The notes beneath the pieces were generated by a model that was not told the origin of the DNA, searched no databases, and saw only the letters and a program-made list of their open reading frames with translations. A program made the position numbers and the translations under genes. A DNA stretch of 33,902 nt from Ophiothrix spiculata. Its lineage: Eukaryota > Echinodermata > Ophiuroidea > Amphilepidida > Ophiotrichidae. The first letter of the stretch is position 1; every line of letters starts with the position of its first letter. Below are positions 1-12,400 of the stretch, one piece after another. The stretch lies in NCBI GenBank assembly GCA_000969725.1, contig JXSR01S042558.1; one strand, 5' to 3'.

Positions 1-132
1 CATTCCAATATTTGCATTTTCTAAAGGTTTTGATCAAAATTTTCCCAACATCTAGTAATTGACTGTTATTTTCGAACATATGAAGTGTAAATCATTCACA
101 AAAGAAATTTCAAAATTTTGTCCAGTGCCCCT
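1..132 (-). mobile_element. TTAA-type MITE, copy 1 (cut by window edge)
   Basis: TTTTGATCAAAATTTTCCCA, TAGTAATTGACTGTTATTTT and AATTTTGTCCAGTGCCCC match the end of the copy at 19122-19644 in the same orientation. The start lies outside the window. Confidence 0.85.
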
Positions 133-305
133 TCAATATAATCCTTTAATATAATGTTGCTGGTATCTATACTTCCAAATTCCATAGTAACCGTGACAAA
201 TATATTAGTGATATGATTGTTCTGCCAAGTTCCATTTATGATTGGATGGATTTACGCACTGAGTCTAATACTCATTATGACATTGTTCATTTCTTTTGAC
301 TAAAG

Positions 306-471
306 GAGTGCCAGTCTTGCGCATGTGAATTCCATGTTACGGGAGCAGCTAGATCAAGCTACGCTGGCCAATCAGCAACTGACACAAGATGTGACGAGGC
401 TTACTGGTGATTTCAGCAAAGCCAGGGAAGAGTTGGAGACCAGGGAGTCTGAATGGAGGGATGAAGAAAAG
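306..471 (+). CDS. CROCC: Rootletin exon 1 of window (head-region coiled coil)
   Basis: The exon follows a pyrimidine-rich acceptor (...ctaaag) and ends at gaaaag|gtgagt. It begins with the third base of a split codon and then reads 55 codons, SLAHVNSMLREQLDQATLAN and on to WRDEEK, ending in phase 0. Vertebrate rootletin has a near-identical VN.MLREQLDQAT stretch just before the rootletin domain. An alternative acceptor three bases downstream (AG at 307-308) would remove one residue. The 3' half of this exon has been copied three times into the following intron. Confidence 0.93.
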
Positions 472-3400
472 GTGAGTAGTCCTAGACTGAATGACTAAGA
501 TGTGACGAGGCTGACTGGTGATCTCAGCAAAGCTAGGGAAGAGTTGGAGACCAGGTAGGCTGAATGGAGGGATGAAGAAAAGGTGAGTAGTCCAAGACTG
601 AATGACTAGATGTGACGAGGCTGACTGGTGATCTCAGCAAAGCTAGGGAAGAGTTGGAGACCAGGTAGGCGTTGGAGACCAGGTAGGCTGAATGGAGGGA
701 TGAAGAAAAGGTGAGTAGTCCAAGACTGAATGACTAGATGTGACGAGGCTGACTGGTGATCTCAGCAAAGCTAGGGAAGAGTTGGAGACCAGGGAGGCTG
801 AATGAAGGGATGAAGAAAAGGTGGGTGTTCCTTTCTAGAATGAGTATCCCAGTCCCGGTTGTGGCGCTCTTTGCTGAACCCTGATAGAGGGCGATAAGGA
901 TGTGCTGGTGGCGATTTCAGCCACCGCCAGTATAGTGAGTCTTTGAAGATGCCACCATGTTTGGGTTTTGCTGTATTGTTTCACATTTGCACCATATTTA
1001 TTACAATTTAAAAAAAACACAATAGTGACCAGTTAGTGAACTAAACTGAAAATGGTCAACTTTGACAAATGTAACCGACATCTTTTGCTGCAAGAAATTT
1101 GAAGGGGAGAACCTATACGCACTGTTATTTTGTTGTTATTAGTACTTGCGCAGAGTTAATGTACGTCTAGATTTGTACGGACGGAAACAGCTTGACTTCA
1201 CGCACAAACCATGTCCCGATTCCTGCATTCATTAAATTGCTTCCTGCTCTGAGCTAAGTTCACATTTTAAAAAATACTTTTTATTGTTAAAAAGTTTTCA
1301 GAGCAGCAAATTTATCTGTAAAATGATGGGGTTCAACAAACAACTATCCAAGATGGCCGCTGTCCAATGAGGTTTACATGTGTATATGGTCATCCTTTTT
1401 AATGTGGGCACCCATAAAAGGTGGATTTGTTACATGGAGAGTGATTTATGCATCAATTTTTGTCATATCTTTTCAACAATCAAATGAAATGTCATAATTT
1501 TGGTATGATTTTAAAGACAATTTATTTGACTTTCAAGAAATTAAGAATAAAATCCAAATGAAGTGATTAATTAAGCTTAATGACCCGTTAAAGCTACTAG
1601 CCAGGGGTGGATTCGGGTGAGGTTGAGGGTGAGGTTGAGGCATCATGAAAATTGTGCATGAATAATTGTTCTGTCATATCTCCTTGAAAATCCATTGAAG
1701 CGTCACCAATCTTATATGATTTTAAAGGCTAGTTATTGTTTATCAAAAACAAGTTGGAATTAACCCGAATAAAGTTGATAATTAACGCTTTTAACAAGTT
1801 AAAAGTCAATGAGCTAATTTAGCCAGAGATGAAAAAGGCATCAATGTGGTTGGTGTGGATGAGATATGTACATTGTGCATCAAATTTCGTCACAACTTTT
1901 CAATAATCGTATGATATGTCATAATTTTGGTATGATTTTGAAGATAATGTATTAGTCTATAAAATCAATCAAAAATATTAGCCAAATAAAGGTATTTATC
2001 AACTCTAATCAACGATGACCAGGAAGGAGTGCGATGTGGATGAAGTGAGTGAGATGAAACGCAAATGGGCCTCACCTCAAAAAAGATGACCATATGTTAA
2101 ATGAGAACCGATTACCCATTAAATTCCTTGCTTTGCTGACAATTGTGACACTATTCATGATTCTTTTCAGTCTTTCAACGATTACTTCAACTCTGAGCAT
2201 GGCAGGTTACTGGCTCTGTGGCGTAACGTGGTGGGATTTAGAAGGAGTTTCAGCGAGATGAAATCAGCTACGGAAAGGTAAAGCTTTGTTTTATACTGAC
2301 ACTAAAGGTGGTTTACACATTATGCCTGTTTATTTTACACACACGCGGGGAAAGTAGTAAAAACTTCCGCATGGTACTACCGTATGCATGAGAGAAAATT
2401 AAATCGGATTCAGATCGGGACAAAACCTGTGGAAGTGTTACAGGGGTAATACGAAAAACGTAGTTTGCTCTAAACAAGTAAGTCAAGTAATCTGATTTAA
2501 TTTTCACTCATACATGTTTACTTCTACTGAATGACTGAGAACATTCACTCATTTGGTACTACCGTATGGCTCAAGGCAAAGTATTGAATTTGTTGATTTT
2601 TGATTTATTTTCAAGTTATATTTTGACTTTTTTGAGGTGTAGTAAAACAAATACAACATGGTTTATTTCAGAGAAGTATTGCAAAATACTGTCCCTGGGT
2701 GTTGGGTGATGGAGACTTCCTCCCTCGCAAGTCACCTTCCTCTATTTTTGTTGCCATCCCCTTGAGCATCAGTGAGCATCAGCTCCATAGCCATTCACAT
2801 CTCACACCCATCATCATGTCTATAGCCATTTTGGGCGAGACTATTGGCATGATCAACGTGTCAATAACCATAGCCATTCACTTTCTCACACCTGATCATC
2901 GTGTCTATAGCCATTTTGGGTGAGACTATTGATACGGTCATCGTGTCAATATCCTCGGCCTTTGCCTTATGGTGACATTGTGCTCCTTCAAGAGACATAT
3001 GAGATCAAGATGTAAATGGCCCGAAAATGTTAAACCAGGTGGATTACATGGTTCCGAGAACCGCTACGACGAGGAAACACTAGTGTTCCAAGGATCTCCT
3101 TGTTTTTTGAAATATATGTATCATGGTAAATACATATAAAGAAAATTAATAGACACAAGAGCCTATTCTGACGGGGAAAAAGATTTTTGGCAATTGTGCT
3201 CATCTTATTAAGAAATACTAAGTGAGGAGTGCTTTTTAGGTGATTTATGTGAATGAAGAAATACAAAAATAGTTTGGTTTAAATAATTTCATTTTTGAGA
3301 TTCATAGAAAATATTGAAAAATAGGTAAGATGTTCTAAATTTAATCACAACATGTTTGTATTTTTAGGGACATGGCACAGATGCGTGCAGAAGTCACTCG

Positions 3401-6400
3401 CACCTCCAGGAGCACGCACTCAGCTTGTCTCAACCTCGGCGCCAATATGCGGAGTGCCGAGACCAGTTCTATGATGGAGATGGAGAAGGAACGCAGCGAC
3501 CGTGTTCATCTGGACAATCAGATGAGAGAAAAGGTGAAAGAACTGGTGGACCTGCAGGCCAGATATGATGCGGATAAAACCGAGCTCAATGCAAGGTAAG
3601 AATGGAATGTAAGGTTGTTAGGCCTAAAAAAAAAAAAATTGTTTGATTTGCGTTACCCAACCGACCCTATTTTTACCGCCGACCCTAGATATTTTTATTT
3701 TTTTGAGCATGGTAAAAGACCTCCAAACCCAAATTTGATGGGAATCGATTCATGGGGGCCCCGAGATATGGCTTGCAAAACATTCAAAATGACAAATAAA
3801 ATATGTGTTACAGAAAAAGTGAAAATGTTTTTGTATATGTGTCGTATATTATGGAAAGCCATTTTAGCCAAATAACGTCAAATATAAAGAAAATAAAAGA
3901 TTGTACGTTTTACCTTACACGTTCAAGCCGTGTCTTGGTCGTTTAAGGTACAGTGTTGGACGCCCTAGAATTTTGAATTAGTCTGGACGATATACAGTTT
4001 TATTTACGGTACTTAAGACGAGCTTTAAGTAGTTCACAGCGTGGGACAGTGAAGCCCACGCAAGTGACGGTCAATACCGTTTATTCGCTCCTGCGTTCAG
4101 TTGAATTAATCGTTGTCTCGAGTGAGTTATATTCATCGTAATCATAGCAAATAGCAGGTTGATGTTACAAGTGCTAAAAACTGTTACTGTATAATTTTGA
4201 TCAAGTTCAAGGACGTTACAGGGTCGTTTGTAATAAATGCTTACATCGCTAAAGCCATGCATGCCATGATTTTTGGACGTCTAAGAATAGAGGTAAGGTT
4301 GCTTAGACGTTCTAAACGTAAAAGACGTTTCAAATCCAAGACGTTTAAGAATTCAATACATCTTGAGCACTTAAGAATACGCCTAAGACGTTTAAGATTA
4401 AGCCTTAGACGTCTAAGAATAAGTTTTGCACCTTTAAAAATATGTCTTGGACGTCCAAAACGTGCTTTAAACGTTTAAGGTAACACGTATCAACTTGGAC
4501 GTTTTTTGGCTCAAGCCGCTATCCATAGTATATTGTGAAACATAGACTTAAAAAATTTAAAAAAAAATATTTAAAAAAAAAAATCTGACCAATCTATCCT
4601 ATTTTTTTTCTATGTTACGCCAATCAAACAATTTTTTTTAGGCCTTACTCTTAATGTTAAGGGGGCCACTTCAAAACTCTACCAGCGGCTGACGTGCAGT
4701 TCTTGGCAGTTGCCATAAATAAGGACAATATGTGACCTCCCATGAAACTCGGTCAAAGTCGGGAGAAATCATTTTTATGATTTGCCTATATTAAAAATGC
4801 TTAAATTACGAGCTATAAAATGATATATCACTTATCAACATTGCTCAACCTTTTGCCTATTAAAAATCACTATTTCCTTTGAAAATTCCTTTGTTTTCTA
4901 TTGATTTGTGGCATGTTCATTGGGCTGTAACTCAATAAGTGCTCTGGCGACTTTGCCCGGGTTTTGTGGGAGCAGGTCACATAGTGCTGGCCAGAATAAC
5001 CAGTTGAATTTTTAAATGCTCACTAATTCAAAAACAAAGAAGCAGGATAAAATACTGTGTGCTTAAAACGTATAGAGTTGTAAAAGTGTCTTGGTGCAAG
5101 CATAGAGAGTGATTATACAGTATTTTCAATAATTAAGTTTCTCTTTAGCTTGTTGCTACGATGGTTTTTCGTGAAAGTCGCACATATTTACAGCGTGTGA
5201 TTGGTCTAATTCCAGTGCTTGTGAAGCGCTGATGATTTTGCGTGTTAAGCTTGAGTTAACCAATGTAGTAGCTATAGGCAGGCAAACTTAATAAATAGAA
5301 ATACTGTAAGAAAGAAAGACATTTTCACCTTATAGTCAAGCTTTAAATGAAGGAGAAAGACCAGAATAACTGTAAACAAAATGCACAAACCAGACTGTGA
5401 GACAGGGGCTCATTGGTGGAAATTGAGAAGAATTCCTATGCTAACCTGTTTCACTGCTTATAGGAAAATTCTGATATTAAACTTGTTTTAAGAGAGTACT
5501 TGATCATGAAACTACTATGTTGTTCCCAATGGCAGAAGTTTCCACCTTAAGGGTTCTTGTTCACTTAATACACCAGTATCAATTTTTCTTTTATTTGTAT
5601 TATAATGTAAGTCAAAGGGAAGGGCTTGCAGTTAGTAGAATTGTAAACTTTGAGATGAGTAAATCATAGGTACCTATCTCAGATTTTAAACTTGAATTTT
5701 GAGACATGTCAATTGCAAGTATTTCAAAACCGCATTCATGTATGCATGGCTATATTAACTTTTTCAGGATCAATGAGCTTACCATCATGAACGAAAAATA
5801 CAAGATCCAGATTGCAGAAAAAGAAAACCAACTGAGCAACTCACGTCCATCAGGCGACGCCCTCGACTCATCGGATTCCCAGGAACCACAAGAAAGTGAA
5901 AGCCTGCAGATCGTGCGCGAGGAATGCGAAGCGTTGCATACCGCTCTCCGCGACATCGCCCAGGCTGTGATACAAGACGCTGACGGCACTGTGGATGGTA
6001 GCGATGATAGGACGTTTGATGATACTAGAGATTTCACATTGCCAACGCCGTATGCTAGGTCAACTCCAATGAGGTAGGTCAGCAACGGGAGCTAATTTTT
6101 AAAGCAATACTATAAGATTTTGATTAGAAATCATTTTGAGTAAAAACAACTTAAACTGTAGGAATGTGACTTTCTAAAAGTGTTTTCATCTGTATTTTGT
6201 CAAAAACTTGGTTGTTTTGCAACAACAAAAAAATGGACAAAGAACACATGTATTGATTGATTAAAGATACAAAAACATTGCTTGACATGGGATATGTTTC
6301 TGGTATTATTTTCCAGTCTAATTTCTTTGTTTGTACTTCAAGGTTCATATATAATATTATGACTAGTACAAAATGGATGCTACCTATAATATTTAAAAAA

Positions 6401-9400
6401 AATGGATGTTGACAATTTTAGCGGATTGTGTTCAATCGTTTTCAAATTACAAACCTTGTAACATTTGACACTGTTTTCTAATACTATTGTTTCAAATACA
6501 TTTTGGACAAGATCTGAATGCAGCCAACATGTTTTCAAAAGTTTTGCAGCAGCATTATTACCAATAACACACGCAGCATTATTACCAATAACACATCCAC
6601 AATACTGCGACATTGCGTGCACGTGGAGAGCATTGTGCATTTGCATAAATTGCAAGCCCAATTGCTTTACGCAAGGCTCTGAATTTTCTTGTCCAAGAAC
6701 TATTTGAAATAACAATGCAATTATAGTTATGTTACTGTTAGGTAACTGGTGCAATAATTTGCAATGGTATCAACTAGGGGGCCTGCATGATTGATTTACA
6801 GTCATCTACATACTGATGCAATAATTTTGCTTCAACTAGGAGGCACGTATGGTTTGATTCACACACACTCTGGTGCAATAATTTTGCTTTAACTAGGGGC
6901 TTGCATGGTTGATCCTTACACCCAACTGCACTTCTTCGTAATGTTTCCCGTAAGGCCTTGTGCCTGTGTCCATTGGCTGTTCCGCAGTGCATATGCCCTT
7001 TTTCCATGTGCCATTGTCACAAGGAGCAACTGACGTACACAAAGTCACTGATAAGGCCACTAAGCAAAATAAAATGTTATTGTCTGTGTGGCGAGTGACA
7101 ATTGAGGAAAATGGAACACGGAACAAGGACATATGCAACAGGAGAACAGCCAATGGATACAGGGCCTTACAGTTCCTTTGACAAAGAAGCAATGGAGATT
7201 AAATATCTCAAGTAAATTATTACAAAAATCCAGACTCTATGTAACACTTTAATAATATTTCTCCTTTAATTGGTTAAGAAAGTGCACAATTTAAACGAAT
7301 CCAGTTGAGAGCAGCTTCTTAACACGCTTTTATTGATGTGCTTAGTTTATTTTAATCGCACCTAATTCTGTTAAAGAGTTAATGCGACTGATGGGTTCAA
7401 AAGTTGGCAACAAGTTTTGCACATATATATCGAATTGTCAAGTTGCTGCCTTTTTAAAGATTTGTTTTAAACCAGTTTATTTCATTTGTTCTTTTAATTT
7501 CAATTACTAATCCATATTATTTATTTAAATTGGGGTATACTAATTCTAGGAAAAATTCTAGTATTACTAGTATAATTGACAATACATATGTTTTATTGGT
7601 AATCACAATTCAGATGATTGTGAACCAATTTGGGTTTTTTCAGTCTTGCCTGTTTATGCAAGTTAACAGACTCATGTGATACATACCCAAACCTTGTTTC
7701 TTTTTTAGCATTGCATGAACAAGTGGGATAACTGATCATTATCATATCATATCATCACATATATCATATATTATATCATGATTACAGTGAGTTTAGCCGT
7801 GTAATAGTTTGTACTTGCACGGCATTAAAACAAACCTGTGTGATACAAAACAAATATTGAATGCCTATGCACGTTCAATAGTACAAGATATATCATTCGG
7901 TCAAATTTGGACTGATCCATTTCACTCGGCTACGCCTCATGAAATAGAAAAGTCAAAATTTGACCTCATGATATATTTTGTACTATTGCACTCTCAGGCA
8001 TTCAATATTTGTATAACATCATTATCTATATCATATCATATATCATATCATCATATAAATCATATAACATATTATCATCTAAATCATATCATATCATATT
8101 ATTATTTCTTAGTTCATTGGACACAACTTTTGGTTAACTAACCCCTTGATTCTACTAACAACGCATGTTATTATTTTTTGCCATTTCTATTTCTTTCTGC
8201 ATCTTGCACCTGTAACTCAATTAACGTAACCAGGCGATCCCTCTCACCCAGAGGGCGCACCAGAAGATCTAAAAGTTCCTCTCCTCGTAGGGCTACGTCT
8301 CCGCTGCGTCGCACCATGTCTCCGTCAAGATCAGAAGGGTTTGCGGATTCCACATTCTCTGCCGTCCAAGCTGCTCTACAGAAGAGACAACTCCAAGTAC
8401 AGGTAAGTGCACATCAACAAAGATATTAAAAAGCTGAATTTGTGCTTGCCATCGTCTTGTTATTGCCCGGGGGGGGGTACTCAGATTGGTTTGGGTAGGG
8501 ATGTGCCTCTGGAAAATTTGAAAAGCCACCCATCCAAATACCAATTTTCAAGAAAAAGGGACCCTTCCATATACCAAATCTTCCAAATTTCGAGTCACAC
8601 TTAATCAAAACACCTTTTTTTTTTACCCAAACTTACATTATATTGGCAAAAAAAGTTTTGAGAAGAATTGTCAAAATGTGCGCATTTGGCGCAAATTGCA
8701 GAAAATTTGTAAAGAGAACCCATCAAAATACCACATTTTGCAAAGAAAAAGGACCGATTGAAATACCAGAGAGCCTGATTTTGCTACCTTAATTTGCTGC
8801 ACGTCCCCATAACCCCTTTTGTACTAAGTACCCACCCCCACCCCGGGGTTGTTCCTTATGGAGCAATGTTGATGTCGTAGGGATTTGTTCAGTAATTGGC
8901 CCGATAACCAGGTGGATATCTTTACTTGATGCATAGACAGCGTGTGCTTTTTGTTCCACATTCAAAGAGTGTCTGCGTTCCAAGCAACGTCTACTGCAAC
9001 TTGCTAGATCAATTTTTACGCTAATCCATTTTGAAGAGTCTCAAAGTACGGCATGCACAGCTATGAAATGCAGGAGGTACAATAACTCCATGAGTGACAA
9101 TCCAAGATGGCCGCCAGCACATAGGGTTTACACTTTTGTAGTTTAGAGCCCTCATTTTAGGAATTTAACTGTTTCGTCTACTTGAATTCGGGAACAAATC
9201 AATGAATTTCCTGCATATATCTAGTCATGGAATGAATAGATAAAATTCGGATTAAATAGTTGCAAACTTTTTGATAAAAAGATTACATGTAATAAGGAGT
9301 CACAATTTCTGTTGTATTTCTGCAAGGCTCAACTTATTAATCTAACATTCTGACAACTTTGTACATCACAGGAGCTAAGAGCCAAATTGAATTCAGCCAA

Positions 9401-12400
9401 AGAAGATAATGCCAAATTAAAGAAGCAACTAGAAAACAATGAGATCCAACAGAAGCAGTTAGAACACCAGGAACTAAGTCTAAGAGAAGACCTGGATGCC
9501 TCACAGCGACAGGTTGATGATACCAGGAGGGATAGGGATAGACTGAGGAACTCACTGGAGGCTACTGGCAGGTATGTTGGCGTTTCAGTATTTCAGGGGA
9601 TGGTTTTAGGCTAACTAGAATGTCATGAACAAAGTTCTGATATCTTATAACGACAACTAGAAGACTTGGGATGGGGCAGGGATAGATGAGGTACACAAAA
9701 TATATGCTCTATAAACCTTGAAGTAGGCAACAAGCAGTCAAGACTCTGCTACAAGATCCATAGCATATCCCTTGTATTCTACAACATTGTGAACTAGCTG
9801 TTTTTTATTGTGTAAGAGACTAGTAATGATTGATTAACACATGGAAAAACATTGAACAAAATTCTTTTGAATATTCAGCAAGATTTGGTACGTTATTATG
9901 ATTCAAGAAATACAGCCTAGTTTACCACCCCTCTATGGTCATATTTGGTTGATGTGTGTTAGTCAGCTGCTTGTTGCATACTTCAAGATTTACAGAGTAT
10001 AGAGGCTACTGGAAAGTATTCTCAGTTTCAGTTTTAAGGCGGATTTTCAATGTTGTTAGAATGTCATCAATGAGGTCTTAAAGGAACTTCATATCACACA
10101 TGATGAAAAGGATCGATTGATTAACTCACTGGAGGATCCTGGGCGGTATGTTTGATATAGGAAAACTCATTGTTTTCTTTTCCGATTTCAGGATCTAAAA
10201 TAGATACAAGATTTTGTGTTTGATTTCATGTTGGGATATCTTATTGTTATTATTGATGGTTAATCTTCTTTAGAGTCTGTGCAAATTATGTATATTCCAT
10301 TGAATGCCACCAATGACAATATAATTTTAAACAAGTATACCTATTTAGATAGAGTCTTGAAAAATTCAAGTTTTAAAGCATCTTGCCTGGTATGAGTTAG
10401 GCTGAATTAATGGGATGTAGAACATATATTTCAACAACTCACTGTATCTCCTTATACTGGAGCGTACCGTTGTTGATTCGTGTTTATATTCAAATTAGCN
10501 NNNNNNNNNNNNNNNNNNNNNNNNNNNNNNNNNNNNNNNNNNNNNNNNNGGTCAAATCTAATTTGTTAATGTCAACAGTTGTTTGTTTTCGCGAGTATTC
10601 ATAGACAATAACAATACAACAATGAAATTGGTGTTAGTTGATTGATCATCCCTATAGGTTTCCTGTGACTATTCTAGCATTCATACTGACCAATGTGTTT
10701 CCTGTTTTTTCAGCCATAAATTGTTGGAGCAGATGGAAGGCAAGAATTCCACCTTGAAAGAAGACATCGTGACCTTGAAAGAGGCTCTCAACAAGGCCAT
10801 ACTGGAGAAGGAAGTCTTGGAACAAGAAAAGGGGGAAATTTGTAAGTTGATTTGGCAAAAATTTGTTTTCATGTAACAAAGTCATTTAGATTTTAACCAA
10901 GGGACATTTCAAAATCAAATAATGCAAATTCACTTTGATATGGGCGGTTATCCTACAGGTGTTGCTAAATTTCTTTAATTTAACTTTTTTGTGTTCCCAA
11001 TATCCATAAGAAGCCGATTCAAAAACCAACCGGCTGTTACCTGCCTGTTCTGGTTAGTTCAACCAGAATAAACAATAGCCAACCACCCAGAACCAGCAGA
11101 CAACCACCGGTTGAGTTTTGAAGAGGCCCCATGCATATAAGATATGTTACATACATACATACATACACTGGCATTTGTAAAGCGCCTTTTAACCAAAAGG
11201 ATACAAAGCGCTGAGAAAGAGAAGGAAAATGGAAGGAAGAGGACACAACCAACTAATTAGGGATAAGGTGACTTTTGATCGACTTCTTGAAGGAGACAAT
11301 GGTAGTGGAGCCTCTGGCCACAGCAGGGAGCTTATTCCATAGGCGTGGGGCTGAGGTAGAAAATGCCATATCGCCAGTCAGAGTACGGGTCCTTGGAGAG
11401 CTCAGGCGGATGGATGTTGTATTTGACAAATGATTTTGCGTTTTATGTTTGAATATTAGGTTGTTACGATTCATTTTTTCAACTTTATCTCATGGCTGTT
11501 TGCATACAATAGCAAAAAATAATTCTAGAAAGGTACTTACAAATTTTAGAGGCAAATGTTGTGCATTTGAAAGTATGCCCATGATTTGATTTTATACAAT
11601 ATTTTTGACCAAAATGTATTCTGAATTTAGTGCAAATTTTCAATTTTCATTGTTTAATGATATTGAGTACAAATTGTATTGTGTTATCACAAAACAGGCG
11701 AGACTCTTTCACGGGCAGAACTTCACAAAGCCGAATTGGAACTTGCACTGAATAGGATCAAGACTGAAGAGGCTGGTTTAAGAGATGCTTTACTTAAGAT
11801 GCAGGCTTTGAATGAAGGACTTGGACAGGACAAGATTGAACTCAATAAAATCATCATGCAGGTATGGTCATACGAACAAAGTATATTGTCTGTGTTGTGG
11901 TGGTCTATTCCAGATACTGTAAAACACTTAAATTTCGCGGGTACTTTATTTCGCGAATTCGCAAGAAGTGACATTTTCGCGAGTATTAAATTTCGCGAGA
12001 TTGAAATTTGGTGATTTATGTATGTCTTCCGAATTCGGAAGGCCATACATTATCTTCTAGTTTCCTATGTTCCTGTCAAAATATTAATATAATACCTTTA
12101 AAATCTGCAAGAAAAAAGGCTCCACACATGATGTTTTATAAACAATTGTTAAAGCAAACAGCCATGTTGCAGAAATAAATCAAAACTTTTACGAGCAAAC
12201 CCCACTCAACCAGACACTGCATAGCCTACTACGATTGCTGACCGCTAGCCAGACAACTTTGTTTACAAAAATGGACCATTCCATTACAAGATAGGGGTGA
12301 GCTTTAGTAGAACGCTTGGCATAAAAACAAAGTGTTTTTACACATGTAAAAGAGCTCTAGGTCATTTCTTAATACACAAACATGAACTTGGACAATATTT

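Noticed and set aside
499-822. Exon 1 copies considered as mutually exclusive alternative exons
   Set aside because: No acceptor before any copy, and each has an in-frame stop.
2699-2923. Plus-strand 74-codon open frame
   Set aside because: Lies on a two-unit tandem repeat (CCATAGCCATTCAC units); no coding signal and no splice sites in phase with the gene.
4197-4478. Open frame coding an Arg/Leu-rich 93-residue peptide
   Set aside because: The composition is produced by the GACGTYTAAG motif array inside a transposon; no splice context or family match.
5750-6085. Minus-strand 111-codon open frame
   Set aside because: Exact antisense of rootletin exon 4; it is a shadow. The same applies to minus-strand frames opposite exons 5, 6, 8, 9, 13, 17 and 18.
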